Positions 34,268 through 43,711 of a DNA stretch of 64,000 bases are shown here, piece after piece (position 1 is the first letter of the stretch; each line of letters opens with the position of its first letter). The stretch comes from Spongiactinospora sp. TRM90649 (GTDB lineage: Bacteria; Actinomycetota; Actinomycetes; Streptosporangiales; Streptosporangiaceae): positions 62,001-126,000 of the forward strand of contig NZ_JARLTC010000026.1 in NCBI RefSeq assembly GCF_029382225.1, in the 5' to 3' direction. The notes under the pieces are model-generated. The model searched no databases, was not told the DNA's origin, and saw only the letters and a program-made list of their open reading frames with translations. Made by a program: the position numbers and the translations under genes.

Positions 34268-35695
34268 ATGTCGGATCCGTCGTCGTCACCCTCCGCCCCG
34301 CCCCTGCGCCGAGGACTCAAGCTGCTCGGCACCCTGCTCATCACGCTCTCCGCCATCACCCCCGCCTCGTCCGTGTTCATCATCGCGCCGGGCGTGGTGG
34401 GCCAGGCGGGCAGCGGCGCGTTCTGGAGCTTCGTGATCGCGGCGGTCGTCGGCGTCTTCATGGCCTTCGTCTACGCCGAGCTGGCCTCGGCCTATCCGCT
34501 CAGCGGCGGCGAGTACGCCATCGTCGGGCGCACCCTGGGCAAGCTGCCCGGGTTCATCATCCTCGGGCTGCTGGTGATCACTCAGCTCCTGATCATCGCG
34601 GTCATCGCGCTGGGCGTCGGCACCTACCTGGCGGTGCTGATCCCTGGCGTGCCGGGGCCGGTCGTGGCCGCGGTGACGACGGCGGCGGCCACCGTGCTCG
34701 CGGTGTTCGACATCAAGCTCAACGCCTGGATCACCGGCGTCTTCCTGGCCATCGAGATGATCGCGCTGGTCGTGGTGAGCGCCCTGGGGCTGTTCGACCC
34801 GGCGCGCTCGCTCGGTGACCTGCTCACCGCGCCCGTCGTGGCCGTGGACGGCGGCGGCGTCACCTCGGCCTCGGCCGGTCTGATCGTCGGCGCGGCGGCG
34901 GTGGCCATCTTCGCCTACAACGGCTACGGCTCAGCCGTCTACTTCGGTGAGGAGACCACGGACGCCCACCGGGGCATCGCCCGCGCCATCCTGTGGGCGC
35001 TGGTGATCACGGTCGTGGCGGAGCTGGTGCCGGTGACCGCCGTGCTGCTGGGCGCGCCCTCGCTGGAGGAACTGTTCGCCTCCGACAACATGATGGGGCT
35101 CTTCGTCGCCACCCAGGCGGGGGAGACGGTGAACACCGTGATCAGCCTGGCCATCGCGCTGGCCATCATCAACGCGGTGCTGGCGATCATCCTGATCTCC
35201 TCGCGCATGGTGTTCAGCACCGGCAGGGACACGGCGTGGCCGGGCGCGGTCAGCCGGGCGCTGGCCGCGATCCACCCCCGCACCGGCACGCCGTGGATCG
35301 CCACGCTCGTCACCGGCGGGCTCGCCACCATCCTGTGCTTCGCCGACGAGCAGCTCCTGCTCGTTGTGACCGGCACCTCGCTGGTCGCCGTCTACGCGGC
35401 GCTGTGCCTGGCGGCGATCAACGGACGGCGCAACGGCACCACCGCGCACGCCGTCTACCGGATGCCGTGGTTCCCGGCCGCGCCGGTGCTCGCGCTGGCG
35501 GCCCTGGCGTACGTCATCTGGCAGAACGCGATGGACCCGGCCGTCGGGCGGACCAGCCTGCTGATCACGCTGGGCGTCTGCGCCGTCGCGGCGCTGTACT
35601 ACGCGCTGGTGCTGCGCGGGCGCGACCAGTGGGTGCTGCGCGGCCCGGCGCAGGACGAGGAGCCCAGCACTTGGCCGGAGGCCGCGGCGCACTAG
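34268..35695 (+). CDS. APC-superfamily amino acid permease, 475 aa
   Basis: About twelve membrane segments. The first carries ITLSAITPASSVFIIAPGVV, the glycine/serine-rich unwound helix that holds the substrate in APC carriers, and YAELASAYPLSGGEYAIVGR follows in TM2-3. Probably proton-coupled uptake of an amino acid or small amine. The ATG at 34268 has AGGAGG 6 nt upstream; a start at 34229 would fall inside the hairpin. Divergent from tetR-peptidase and convergent with pucR, it is the first likely importer of the beta-alanine block. Confidence 0.87.
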   Translation: MSDPSSSPSAPPLRRGLKLLGTLLITLSAITPASSVFIIAPGVVGQAGSGAFWSFVIAAVVGVFMAFVYAELASAYPLSGGEYAIVGRTLGKLPGFIILGLLVITQLLIIAVIALGVGTYLAVLIPGVPGPVVAAVTTAAATVLAVFDIKLNAWITGVFLAIEMIALVVVSALGLFDPARSLGDLLTAPVVAVDGGGVTSASAGLIVGAAAVAIFAYNGYGSAVYFGEETTDAHRGIARAILWALVITVVAELVPVTAVLLGAPSLEELFASDNMMGLFVATQAGETVNTVISLAIALAIINAVLAIILISSRMVFSTGRDTAWPGAVSRALAAIHPRTGTPWIATLVTGGLATILCFADEQLLLVVTGTSLVAVYAALCLAAINGRRNGTTAHAVYRMPWFPAAPVLALAALAYVIWQNAMDPAVGRTSLLITLGVCAVAALYYALVLRGRDQWVLRGPAQDEEPSTWPEAAAH

Positions 35696-35725
35696 CGACC
35701 AGCCGACGCGGCCGACTGGGCGAAC

Positions 35726-37363
35726 TCAGCCGCGGAGCCGCGCGGTCTGGTCGTAGGCCAGCACCGCCAGGTGCAGGGAAAGCCGCGTCTCCGCGTCGGT
35801 GATATCGCGCCCCAGCACGTCAGAGAGCCGCCGCAGCCGCGCGTACACCGCGGGACGGCTCAGGTGCAGGTCACGGGCCAGTTCGGCGACGTTGCCGGTG
35901 ACCGCGAGATAGGCGCGCAGCAGGCCGAGCAGGTCCTGTTCCTCGCCGGGCCGGTGCGCCCGGTGGTTGAGCAGGGCCTGCAACTGCAGTTCGGCGAACC
36001 GGTGCAGCCGGGGGTCGGCGCGCAGCGACCACAGCAGGCCCCTGGCCCCGAGGTCGCGGCTGCGGTAGACCTCCTGCCTGCCCGCCCGGCCGGGCGCGGC
36101 GGCCACTGTGTCAGCGGCTACCGTGTCGGCCACGTGGGCCGCCTCTTCGAGCGCCGCCGCCAGGCCGGTGAGCCGGGTGGCCGGGGCCGAGGCGGCGGCG
36201 ATCACGTCGGCCGGCAGCCGTGGGTGGGCGGCCATCGCCGCCAGGAACGACCGGACGGCCGACGGCTCGTCGGTCTCGGCGGGGCAGGAGAACACCACCG
36301 CGACCCGGCCGGGGCCGATGCCGCCGGTCAGCGCGCCCCGGCCCTGACCCCGGGCGGTCGCCGCGGCGACGTCGAGCACGGCCTGGTCGACGTCGGCCGA
36401 CGGCGCGCCGGTCGGCCCGACGGCGAGCACGAGCACCGCGTAGGCGCGGCCAGGACGCAGCCCGAGGGCGCGCAGCCGCACGCTCATCCCCCGCTCGTCG
36501 GTCACCTGCCCGGCGAGCAGGTCGCGGAGCAGGCCGCCGTGGGCGTCGAGGGAGACGTCTCTGCCCTCGCCCTGGAGCATCCGCGTGATCGCCAGGGTGT
36601 CGGCGGCGCGGTCGAGCACCGAGGTCAGCCGGTCGGCGTCGGGCGGGGCCACGGCCAGCGGGACGACCAGCCTGCCCCAGCGGCCCCGGCGCGGGCCGAC
36701 CGGCGCGCACAGCCACCGCTCGGGACCGGCCACCGTGGTCTCGTCGCCCGCGACGGCCAGCCGGGAGCGGGCCTCCCAGTCGCGCAGCAGGTCGTCGGCC
36801 CTGGTGGTGCCGCTGAACGCGACCGCGTGGTGGGCGAGGTCCTCCAGCACCACGGGGTGGCCGCCGAGCGCGCTGGCCTGGGCCAGGATCTCCTCGACCC
36901 GGGCGCCCTCCACGGTCAGCGTGGTGAACACCTCGCTGACCTTCTGGGTGAACCGCAGCCGCTCGTGCTGGACGTTGAGGATCCGGGCGTGCACCGCCTC
37001 GGTGATCTCGACGAACCGCACCGTGCGGCGCAGCTCCACCAGCGGGAGGCCGAGCCGCCTGGCCGTCCGGACCATGGGCTCGGGCAGCGCGGGCAGGTGC
37101 CCGCCCAGCTCGACGATCAGCCCGCTGGCCCCCGCGTCGCGCAGGCCGGTGACGTAGGCGACGAGGTCGGCGCCGGGGGCGGCGGCGACGATGCCGGTGG
37201 ACAGCAGCAGCTCGCCGCCTTCGAGCGTGCCGGCGACGTTGGCGATCTCGCTGACGTGCACCCAGCGCACCGGCTGCCGCAGCGCGGCCTCGCCCGCGCG
37301 CACCAGCGGGTCGCCCGCCTGGACGCTCGGCGTGGCGAGGACGTCCGCCACCGTGGGGTACAC
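35726..37363 (-). CDS. PucR-family transcriptional regulator, 545 aa
   Basis: N-terminal PucR sensor domain (TVADVLATPSVQAGDPLVRA ... GELLLSTGI), a GGDEF-like middle part (LRPGRAYAVLVLAVG), and a C-terminal HTH_30 (LARDLHLSRPAVYARLRRLS). PucR-type proteins activate purine, GABA or polyamine catabolism on sensing a metabolite. GTG 37363 is 126 nt from, and divergent to, the dehydrogenase-aminotransferase operon, its probable target. GGGGATCCCC (37436-37445) in that gap is the only perfect palindrome I see. Confidence 0.87.
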   Translation of the reverse strand: MYPTVADVLATPSVQAGDPLVRAGEAALRQPVRWVHVSEIANVAGTLEGGELLLSTGIVAAAPGADLVAYVTGLRDAGASGLIVELGGHLPALPEPMVRTARRLGLPLVELRRTVRFVEITEAVHARILNVQHERLRFTQKVSEVFTTLTVEGARVEEILAQASALGGHPVVLEDLAHHAVAFSGTTRADDLLRDWEARSRLAVAGDETTVAGPERWLCAPVGPRRGRWGRLVVPLAVAPPDADRLTSVLDRAADTLAITRMLQGEGRDVSLDAHGGLLRDLLAGQVTDERGMSVRLRALGLRPGRAYAVLVLAVGPTGAPSADVDQAVLDVAAATARGQGRGALTGGIGPGRVAVVFSCPAETDEPSAVRSFLAAMAAHPRLPADVIAAASAPATRLTGLAAALEEAAHVADTVAADTVAAAPGRAGRQEVYRSRDLGARGLLWSLRADPRLHRFAELQLQALLNHRAHRPGEEQDLLGLLRAYLAVTGNVAELARDLHLSRPAVYARLRRLSDVLGRDITDAETRLSLHLAVLAYDQTARLRG

Positions 37364-37489
37364 GCCTCGGACCCTAGCACGGGCTTTACATATCGTCGGT
37401 CATGGCCGCAGATTCGCGTCACTGTGAAACTGGCAGGGGATCCCCGCCGGACGGACGCTGATGGCACCGAGTGCGGCGAAGGGAAACAT

Positions 37490-38986
37490 ATGAGCACGGG
37501 TGTCCTCGGCCACTGGATCAACGGCGCGGAGGTGCCAGGCGCCTCGGGCCGGACCGCCGACGTGTACGACCCGGCCACCGGAAAGGTCGCGCGCCAGGTG
37601 GCGCTCGCGGGCCCGGCCGACGTCGAGCGGGCCGTGTCGGCGGCCGTCGCCGCGTTCCCCGGCTGGCGCGACACGGCGCTGTCCCGCCGGACGCGCATTC
37701 TGTTCGAGTTCCGTGACCTGCTCGACGAGGCCGGGGACGAACTCGCCCAGATCATCACGGCCGAGCACGGCAAGGTGATCTCCGACGCGCGCGGCGAGGT
37801 GGCGCGCGGGCTGGAGGTGGCGGAGTTCGCCTGCGGCATCGGGCACCTGCTCAAGGGCGGTTATACCGAGAACGCGTCGGCCGCCGTGGACGTGCACTCC
37901 ATCCGCCAGCCGCTCGGGCCGGTCGCGGTGATCAGCCCGTTCAACTTCCCGGTGATGGTGCCGCTGTGGTTCGTGCCGATCGCGATCGCGGCGGGCAACA
38001 CGGTGGTGCTCAAGCCGAGCGAGAAGGACCCGTCGGCCGCGCTGCGCATGGCCGAACTCTGGCGGCGGGCCGGGCTGCCCGACGGGGTGTTCACGGTGCT
38101 GCAGGGCGACAAGGAGGCCGTGGACGGCCTGCTCGACCACCCGGCGATCAAGGCGGTCTCGTTCGTCGGCTCCACCCCGGTGGCCCAGGAGGTCTACCGG
38201 CGGGCGAGCGCGGCCGGCAAGCGGGTGCAGGCGCTGGGCGGGGCGAAGAACCACATGGTCGTCCTGCCGGACGCCGACGTGGACGTGGCCGCCGACGCGG
38301 CGGTGAGCGCCGGGTTCGGCTCGGCGGGCGAGCGGTGCATGGCGATCAGCGTGGTGGTCGCCGTCGGTCAGGTCGCCGGCCCGCTGGTGGCGGCGATCGC
38401 CGAGCGCGCCCGCGGCCTGCGCACCGGGGACGGCAGGCAGGGCTGCGACATGGGCCCCCTGGTGACCGCCGCCCACCGGGACCGGGTGGCGGGGTACGTC
38501 GCCGAGGGCGAGCGGTCGGGGGCGAGCCTGGTGGTCGACGGCCGCGACGTGGTGCCCGACGCCGACGGCTCCGGCTTCTTCCTCGGCCCGACGCTGCTCG
38601 ACCACGTGACCCCGGAGATGTCCGTCTACACCGACGAGATCTTCGGCCCGGTGCTCTCGGTGGTCCGGGTGGACACCTACGACCAGGCGCTGGCCCTGGT
38701 CAACGCCAACCCCTACGGCAACGGCACGGCGATCTTCACCACCGACGGCGGCGCGGCCCGCCGGTTCGAGAACGAGGTCGAGGTCGGCATGGTCGGCGTC
38801 AACGTGCCGATCCCGGTCCCGGTGGCCTATTACTCCTTCGGCGGCTGGAAGAACTCCCTGTTCGGCGACACCCACGCGCACGGGGCCGAGGGCGTGCACT
38901 TCTTCACGCGGGGCAAGGTGGTCACCTCCCGCTGGCCCGGCGGCGGGCGGACGGGTCTGAACCTCGGCTTCCCGCGCAACGACTAG
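37490..38986 (+). CDS. mmsA: CoA-acylating (methyl)malonate-semialdehyde dehydrogenase, 498 aa
   Basis: Aldehyde dehydrogenase fold with NAD site PFNFPVMVPLW and catalytic Cys283 in SAGERCMAIS. The motif QALGGAKNHMVVLPDAD, without the usual general-base Glu, marks the CoA-dependent MmsA branch. It converts malonate semialdehyde to acetyl-CoA, or methylmalonate semialdehyde to propionyl-CoA, with loss of CO2 and reduction of NAD. GAAGGGAAA lies just before the ATG. The aminotransferase that would supply the semialdehyde follows 27 nt later. Confidence 0.88.
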   Translation: MSTGVLGHWINGAEVPGASGRTADVYDPATGKVARQVALAGPADVERAVSAAVAAFPGWRDTALSRRTRILFEFRDLLDEAGDELAQIITAEHGKVISDARGEVARGLEVAEFACGIGHLLKGGYTENASAAVDVHSIRQPLGPVAVISPFNFPVMVPLWFVPIAIAAGNTVVLKPSEKDPSAALRMAELWRRAGLPDGVFTVLQGDKEAVDGLLDHPAIKAVSFVGSTPVAQEVYRRASAAGKRVQALGGAKNHMVVLPDADVDVAADAAVSAGFGSAGERCMAISVVVAVGQVAGPLVAAIAERARGLRTGDGRQGCDMGPLVTAAHRDRVAGYVAEGERSGASLVVDGRDVVPDADGSGFFLGPTLLDHVTPEMSVYTDEIFGPVLSVVRVDTYDQALALVNANPYGNGTAIFTTDGGAARRFENEVEVGMVGVNVPIPVPVAYYSFGGWKNSLFGDTHAHGAEGVHFFTRGKVVTSRWPGGGRTGLNLGFPRND

Positions 38987-39013
38987 GGCACCCGCACAAG
39001 GAAAGGATCGTCG

Positions 39014-40426
39014 ATGACCCTCATCGAGCGCGACCCGGCCACAGCCGACACAGCCGGCACAGCCGACGCCACTAGAGCAGCCGACGCCGCCGACGCGGGC
39101 TGGGGCAACCTGTGGCCGCACTTCACCAGGCTGTCGGCCGGTCGCGGACCGATCATCACCCGGGGCGAGGGCGCGTACATCTGGGACGACCGGGGCACGC
39201 GGATGCTCGACGGGTTGTCCGGCCTGTTCGTCGTCCAGGCCGGTCACGGCCGCCGCGAGCTGGCCGAGGTGATGGCCGCCCAGGCCGCCGAGCTGGCCTA
39301 CTTCCCGGTGTGGGGGTACGCCACCCCTCCGGTGGTCGAGCTGGCCGAACGGCTCGCCCACGCCGCGCCGGGCGACCTGAACCGGGTGTTCTTCACCACC
39401 GGCGGCGGCGAGGCCGTGGAGAGCGCCTGGAAGGTCGCCAAGCAGTACTTCAAGCTGACCGGCCGTCCGCTCAAGCACAAGGTGATCAGCCGGTCCGTGG
39501 CCTACCACGGCACGCCGCAGGGCGCGCTGGCGATCACCGGGCTGCCTGCGATGAAGCAGCAGTTCGAGCCGCTGACGCCGGGCGGCTTCCGGGTGCCCAA
39601 CACCAACTTCTACCGGGCCCGCGAGCACGGCGACGACCTCGTCGCGTTCGGCCGGTGGGCGGCCGACCGGATCGAGGAGGCCATCCTCTTCGAGGGGCCG
39701 GAGACCGTCGCGGCCGTCGTGCTGGAGCCGGTGCAGAACTCCGGCGGCTGCCTCACGCCGCCGCCCGGATACTTCCAGCGGGTCCGGGAGATCTGCGACG
39801 CCTACGACGTGCTGCTCGTCTCCGACGAGGTGATCTGCGCGTTCGGCAGGCACGGCACCACGTTCGCCTGCGAGAAGTTCGGCTACGTGCCGGACATCGT
39901 GACCTGCGCCAAGGGGATGAGCTCCGGCTACGCGCCGATCGGCGCGATGATCACCACCGACCGGGTCATCGAGCCGTTCCTGCACGGCAAGACCGTGTTC
40001 CCGCACGGCTACACGTTCGGCGGTCACCCGGTGGCGGCGGCGGTGTCGCTGGCCAACCTGGATCTTTTCGACCGCGAGCTGCTCAACCGGCGGGTGCTCG
40101 GCAACGAGGCCGCGTTCGGGGCGACCATGCGCAAGCTGCTGGACCTGCCGATCGTGGGCGACGTGCGGGGCGACGGCTATTTCTGGGCGGTGGAACTGGT
40201 AAAGGACAAGGCCACGAAGCGGACCCTGGACGCGGGGGAGCGCGAGCGCCTGATTCGCGGCTTCCTGCCGGGGGCGCTGTGCGACAATGGCCTGTACTGC
40301 CGCCCGGACGACCGAGGCGACCCGGTGGTCCAGGTCGCCCCGCCGCTCATCTGCGGTCAGGCGGAGTTCGACGAGATCGAGCGCATTATGCGTCATACTC
40401 TCACCGAGGCCGCCGTCCTGCTTTGA
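39014..40426 (+). CDS. Class III omega-aminotransferase (beta-alanine/omega-amino acid--pyruvate type), 470 aa
   Basis: Fold-type I PLP enzyme: GLFVVQAGHGRRELAEVM, FFTTGGGEAVESAWK, VSDEVICAFGRHG and the Schiff-base Lys300 in TCAKGMSSGY. Family members transfer the terminal amino group of beta-alanine, GABA, taurine or diamines to pyruvate. Next to mmsA the best fit is beta-alanine (or 3-aminoisobutyrate) to malonate (or methylmalonate) semialdehyde. The first 28 residues are an Ala/Asp/Thr-rich tail encoded by 9-bp repeats and are not part of the usual fold. GAAAGGA precedes the ATG. Confidence 0.85.
   Translation: MTLIERDPATADTAGTADATRAADAADAGWGNLWPHFTRLSAGRGPIITRGEGAYIWDDRGTRMLDGLSGLFVVQAGHGRRELAEVMAAQAAELAYFPVWGYATPPVVELAERLAHAAPGDLNRVFFTTGGGEAVESAWKVAKQYFKLTGRPLKHKVISRSVAYHGTPQGALAITGLPAMKQQFEPLTPGGFRVPNTNFYRAREHGDDLVAFGRWAADRIEEAILFEGPETVAAVVLEPVQNSGGCLTPPPGYFQRVREICDAYDVLLVSDEVICAFGRHGTTFACEKFGYVPDIVTCAKGMSSGYAPIGAMITTDRVIEPFLHGKTVFPHGYTFGGHPVAAAVSLANLDLFDRELLNRRVLGNEAAFGATMRKLLDLPIVGDVRGDGYFWAVELVKDKATKRTLDAGERERLIRGFLPGALCDNGLYCRPDDRGDPVVQVAPPLICGQAEFDEIERIMRHTLTEAAVLL
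39041..39067 (+). repeat. Three 9-bp tandem repeats in the aminotransferase 5' end
   Basis: ACAGCCGAC, ACAGCCGGC, ACAGCCGAC in frame, encoding TAD-TAG-TAD; degenerate copies continue to about 39091 as an Ala/Asp-rich stretch. Confidence 0.8.
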
Positions 40427-40458
40427 GCGAATGGCCATAACGATGGCTTTTCGGGATC

Positions 40459-40478
40459 GGCCCCACGGTAAAGGGGCC
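40459..40478 (+). terminator. Short hairpin between aminotransferase and transporter genes
   Basis: GGCCCC and GGGGCC enclose an 8-nt loop, 33 nt after the aminotransferase stop, followed by AT-rich sequence (GCAAAAATATG) that may hold the promoter of the transporter operon. A weak terminator or attenuator. Confidence 0.4.
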
Positions 40479-40553
40479 TATGCAAAAATATGTGACTTCA
40501 TACATGATTCTCCTTACGGCGCAGGACGCGCGGCGCTTCGAGGAGGGTTTTTC

Positions 40554-41822
40554 ATGCGGTGTCCACGACTCCTGGCCGGCTTGGCGGCGATCGCTTTGCT
40601 GGCTACGGCCTGTGGCACGGGCTCGGACGGTGAAACCGGTACGGCCGGCAAGATGGCCTGCGGTACCGGAAAACCCGCGACCGGAAGCCCGATAACCGTC
40701 GGGGCGATCGTCACCGCCAGCGGCGGAATCGACTTCAGCTCGGCCACCAAGTCTGCCCAGGCGTATTTCGACTGTGTCAACGCGGGCGGCGGCATCGGCG
40801 GCCGACCCGTCAAATATCTCGTGGAGGACGACGGGCTCAACCCGCAGAAGGCTTCGGAACTGGCCACCAAACTGGCCGGCAACAAGGACGTGCTCGCCCT
40901 GGTGGCCGGCTCCAGCTTCGTGGCCTGCGGCGTGGCGGGCCCCATCTACCAGCAGAACAACCTCTATGACGTGCTCGCCGTCGGCGTCCCCCGGGACTGC
41001 TTCGAGTCGCGCAACATCGCCCCGGTCAACGCCGGTCCCCGGATCAGCGCGGTGGCCGCCGCGCGGTACGCCGTAGAGGTCGTCGGCGCCAAGAAGGTCG
41101 CGCAGATCAGCAACCGGGTGCCCAACACGGGCGACTGGACCCAGGACGGCGTGAACGCCTACCTCAAGTCCAAGGGCATGACCTCGGCCGGAGACGTCCT
41201 GCACGATCCCGGGATCAAGGACGCCGCCGCCGTCCTGCTGGAGGCCATGCGCAACCAGCCGGACGCGATCCTCCTGGAGGATCCCGCCCCCGACGCCGCC
41301 GCGCTCCTCAAGGCCGCCCAGGCGCAGGGCCTGAAGGACAAGGTCACGTTCGTCTGCCTGACCCCCTGCTACGACACCACCTTCCCCGGGCAGGTCGGCT
41401 CCTACTGGGAGGGGTTCGTCTCGAACTCCGAGTTCACCCTTCTCGACGCCGACACCCCGGACAACAAGCTCTGGCGGCAGGTCATGGACGCCTACGCCGA
41501 CGAGAAGGCCCCCCGCGACTCGTTCTCGCAGGGCGGCTTCCTGGCTGCGAAGATCTTCGTGGACACGATGAGCAAGGTGGAGGGCACCCTCGACCGGGCC
41601 TCCGTGGGCAAGGCGCTGGTGGGGATCAAGGGCTTCCGCAGCGACATGCTCTGCACCCCGTGGTACTTCGGCGACGCGCAGCGGCACAACGCCAACCACG
41701 ACACCCGCTACGTGAAGATGCAGGGTGACGGCTGGGTCAAGGCGCAGGACTGTACCCCGACCCCGGACCCGGACCTCGCCCCGATCCTCTCCGCCGAGAA
41801 GGAACTCGGGTTGACCGACTGA
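40554..41822 (+). CDS. Branched-chain-amino-acid-type ABC transporter substrate-binding lipoprotein, 422 aa
   Basis: Lipoprotein signal MRCPRLLAGLAAIALLATAC with LATAC lipobox, then a Peripla_BP_6 (LivJ-type) fold: ITVGAIVTASGGIDFSSATK, FDCVNAGGGIGGRPVKYLVE. Several Cys residues may form disulfides. It collects the substrate for the LivHM-LivG-LivF complex encoded directly downstream; its stop overlaps the permease ATG by one base (TGATG). AGGAGG is 7 nt before the ATG. LivJ-like proteins bind branched-chain amino acids but also amides, urea and omega-amino acids, so the ligand is open. Confidence 0.88.
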   Translation: MRCPRLLAGLAAIALLATACGTGSDGETGTAGKMACGTGKPATGSPITVGAIVTASGGIDFSSATKSAQAYFDCVNAGGGIGGRPVKYLVEDDGLNPQKASELATKLAGNKDVLALVAGSSFVACGVAGPIYQQNNLYDVLAVGVPRDCFESRNIAPVNAGPRISAVAAARYAVEVVGAKKVAQISNRVPNTGDWTQDGVNAYLKSKGMTSAGDVLHDPGIKDAAAVLLEAMRNQPDAILLEDPAPDAAALLKAAQAQGLKDKVTFVCLTPCYDTTFPGQVGSYWEGFVSNSEFTLLDADTPDNKLWRQVMDAYADEKAPRDSFSQGGFLAAKIFVDTMSKVEGTLDRASVGKALVGIKGFRSDMLCTPWYFGDAQRHNANHDTRYVKMQGDGWVKAQDCTPTPDPDLAPILSAEKELGLTD

Positions 41823-43711
41823 TGTTGCCGTTCGTGGTCAGCGGCCTGGCCCTGGGCGCGGTGTACGCGCTGTCAGCGGTCGGGATCGTTGTGCTCTACC
41901 GCGCCACCGGCGTGCTCAACCTCGCCTACGGCGCGGTGGGCGCGATCGGCGCCCTGCTGTCCTGGCAACTGTTGCAGGACGACTGGCCGGTGGTGCCCGC
42001 ACTGCTGGCCGCGCCGCTGCTGTCGGCGTTGCTGTCCGGCCTGTACGGCGCGCTGATCAGCCCGCTCGTCGCGGCCCGCGACCCCCTGGTCAAGGCCGTG
42101 TGCACGCTCGGCTACGCGCTCATGCTGCTCGGCACGTGCTTCTGGCTGTGGAGCGACGACGCGCGCACGCTCACCCTGCCCACGGACATCGCCGGGTTCG
42201 ACCTCGGCACCGCCCGGGTCACGCTCACCCAGGCGCTCGCCCTGGGACTGGCCGTGACGCTGACCGTGGGCACCGCCGCGCTGCTGCGGTGGACCGCGTT
42301 CGGCACCGCCATGCGGGCTCTGGCCGACGACCGGGAGATCAGCGCGCTGCTCGGCGTGCGGATCCGCCGGGTCGAGACGCTGACCTGGGTGGCGGGCGGC
42401 GCGATCGCCGGGCTGACCGGGCTGGTCCTCGGGTCGCTGACCCGGCTGGAGGCGGGCACGCTGACCTTCCTGGTGATCGCCTCGCTGGCGGCGGCAGTGG
42501 TCGGACGGTTCCGCTCGCTGTCGGTCACGCTGGTCGCGGGGCTGGCGATCGGGCTGGTCGAGGCCATCGGCGCGGCCTGGCCGGAGACCGCGCCCTACCG
42601 GTCGGTCGCGCCGTTCGCGGTGGCCGTGGTGGTGATCCTGTGGTTGCAGCGCACGGGCGCGCGGGCCAGGCGCGGCGGCACCGTCGAGGTGCGGTCGGCC
42701 GAACGGCCGGTGGGCGCGCTCACCCGGCCGCTGCCGCCCGGCGACGCCCGCTCGGTGCTGCGGGTGCTGGGCGGGCTGGTGGCGGGGGCGGCGGCGCTGG
42801 CCGTCCTGGTGCCGCTGGTCGCCGACGGCTACTGGGTGCGGGTGCTGACCTCGGCGGTGATCTTCACGATCCCGGCCGCCGGGATCGCCCTGCTCTACGG
42901 ACGGCTCGGCCTGGTCTCGCTCGGCCAGGTCGCGCTGCTCGGCGTCGGCGGCTGGGTGGCGCTGCGCCTGGCGTTCGCCACCGGCTGGCCGTTCCCGCTG
43001 GTCGTGCTGGCCGCCGGGGCGGTCACCTGCCTGGTCGGGATCATCTACGGGCTGCCCGCGCTGCGGCTGTCCGGCGTCGATCTCGCACTGGTCACGCTGA
43101 TGGCCGGGGGCGCCTTCCAGATCGCCTTCTCGGCGACCGGCTTCCCGGACGGCGGGCCCGGGTTCCTCGGCAAGGTGGCGGGCAGCGGCATGCAACAGGC
43201 CATGCCGCGCCCCTCGATGGCGATCTCCGACGCCGCGTTCTTCCGGGTCGCCCTGGTGTGCGCGGTGCTCGCGCTGATCCTGGTCGTGCTGCACCAGCGC
43301 GGAAGGCCCGGCCGGGCGTGGGCCGCGATCAGGAGCGGCGAGGCCGGGGCGCTGGCTGTCGGGGTGGCGCTGACCAGGTACAAGGTGTGGGCGTTCGCGC
43401 TGGCCGCGTTCATCACCGGGACGGCCGGGGCGCTGCTCGCGGCCAACACCGGACGCCTGGACCCGATCTCGTTCAAGGCGTCGGACTCGGTGCTGCTGTT
43501 CGCCGTGGTGCTCATCGGCGGCGCGTACGGCCTGACCGGCGTCGTGCTGGCCGGAGTCGTCGGCCAGGTGGTGCCCGCCGCGCTCGACGCCGTCGGGATC
43601 AACGGGAACCTGATGCTCGTCGTGTTCGGCGCGGGCACCGTGCACGCGCTGGTCACCGCGCCGCGCGGGATCGGCGGCCAGCTTGAGGACCTGGCGGGAC
43701 GGTGGCGATGA
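41822..43711 (+). CDS. Fused LivH-LivM permease of a branched-chain-type ABC importer, 629 aa
   Basis: Residues 1-285 are LivH-like (VSGLALGAVYALSAVGIVVL, YRATGVLNLAYGAVG); residues about 310-629 are LivM-like (AVIFTIPAAGIALLYGRLGL, LVSLGQVALLGVGGW). A charged linker (RARRGGTVEVRSAERPVG) joins them. These are normally two proteins, so both halves of the channel are made as one chain here. The stop overlaps the livG ATG by 4 nt. Confidence 0.88.
   Translation: MLPFVVSGLALGAVYALSAVGIVVLYRATGVLNLAYGAVGAIGALLSWQLLQDDWPVVPALLAAPLLSALLSGLYGALISPLVAARDPLVKAVCTLGYALMLLGTCFWLWSDDARTLTLPTDIAGFDLGTARVTLTQALALGLAVTLTVGTAALLRWTAFGTAMRALADDREISALLGVRIRRVETLTWVAGGAIAGLTGLVLGSLTRLEAGTLTFLVIASLAAAVVGRFRSLSVTLVAGLAIGLVEAIGAAWPETAPYRSVAPFAVAVVVILWLQRTGARARRGGTVEVRSAERPVGALTRPLPPGDARSVLRVLGGLVAGAAALAVLVPLVADGYWVRVLTSAVIFTIPAAGIALLYGRLGLVSLGQVALLGVGGWVALRLAFATGWPFPLVVLAAGAVTCLVGIIYGLPALRLSGVDLALVTLMAGGAFQIAFSATGFPDGGPGFLGKVAGSGMQQAMPRPSMAISDAAFFRVALVCAVLALILVVLHQRGRPGRAWAAIRSGEAGALAVGVALTRYKVWAFALAAFITGTAGALLAANTGRLDPISFKASDSVLLFAVVLIGGAYGLTGVVLAGVVGQVVPAALDAVGINGNLMLVVFGAGTVHALVTAPRGIGGQLEDLAGRWR

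Noticed and set aside
37400..40438. A 1000-codon open frame antisense to the dehydrogenase and aminotransferase genes
   Set aside because: Same bias effect; the plus-strand genes have complete catalytic motifs, the antisense frame has none.
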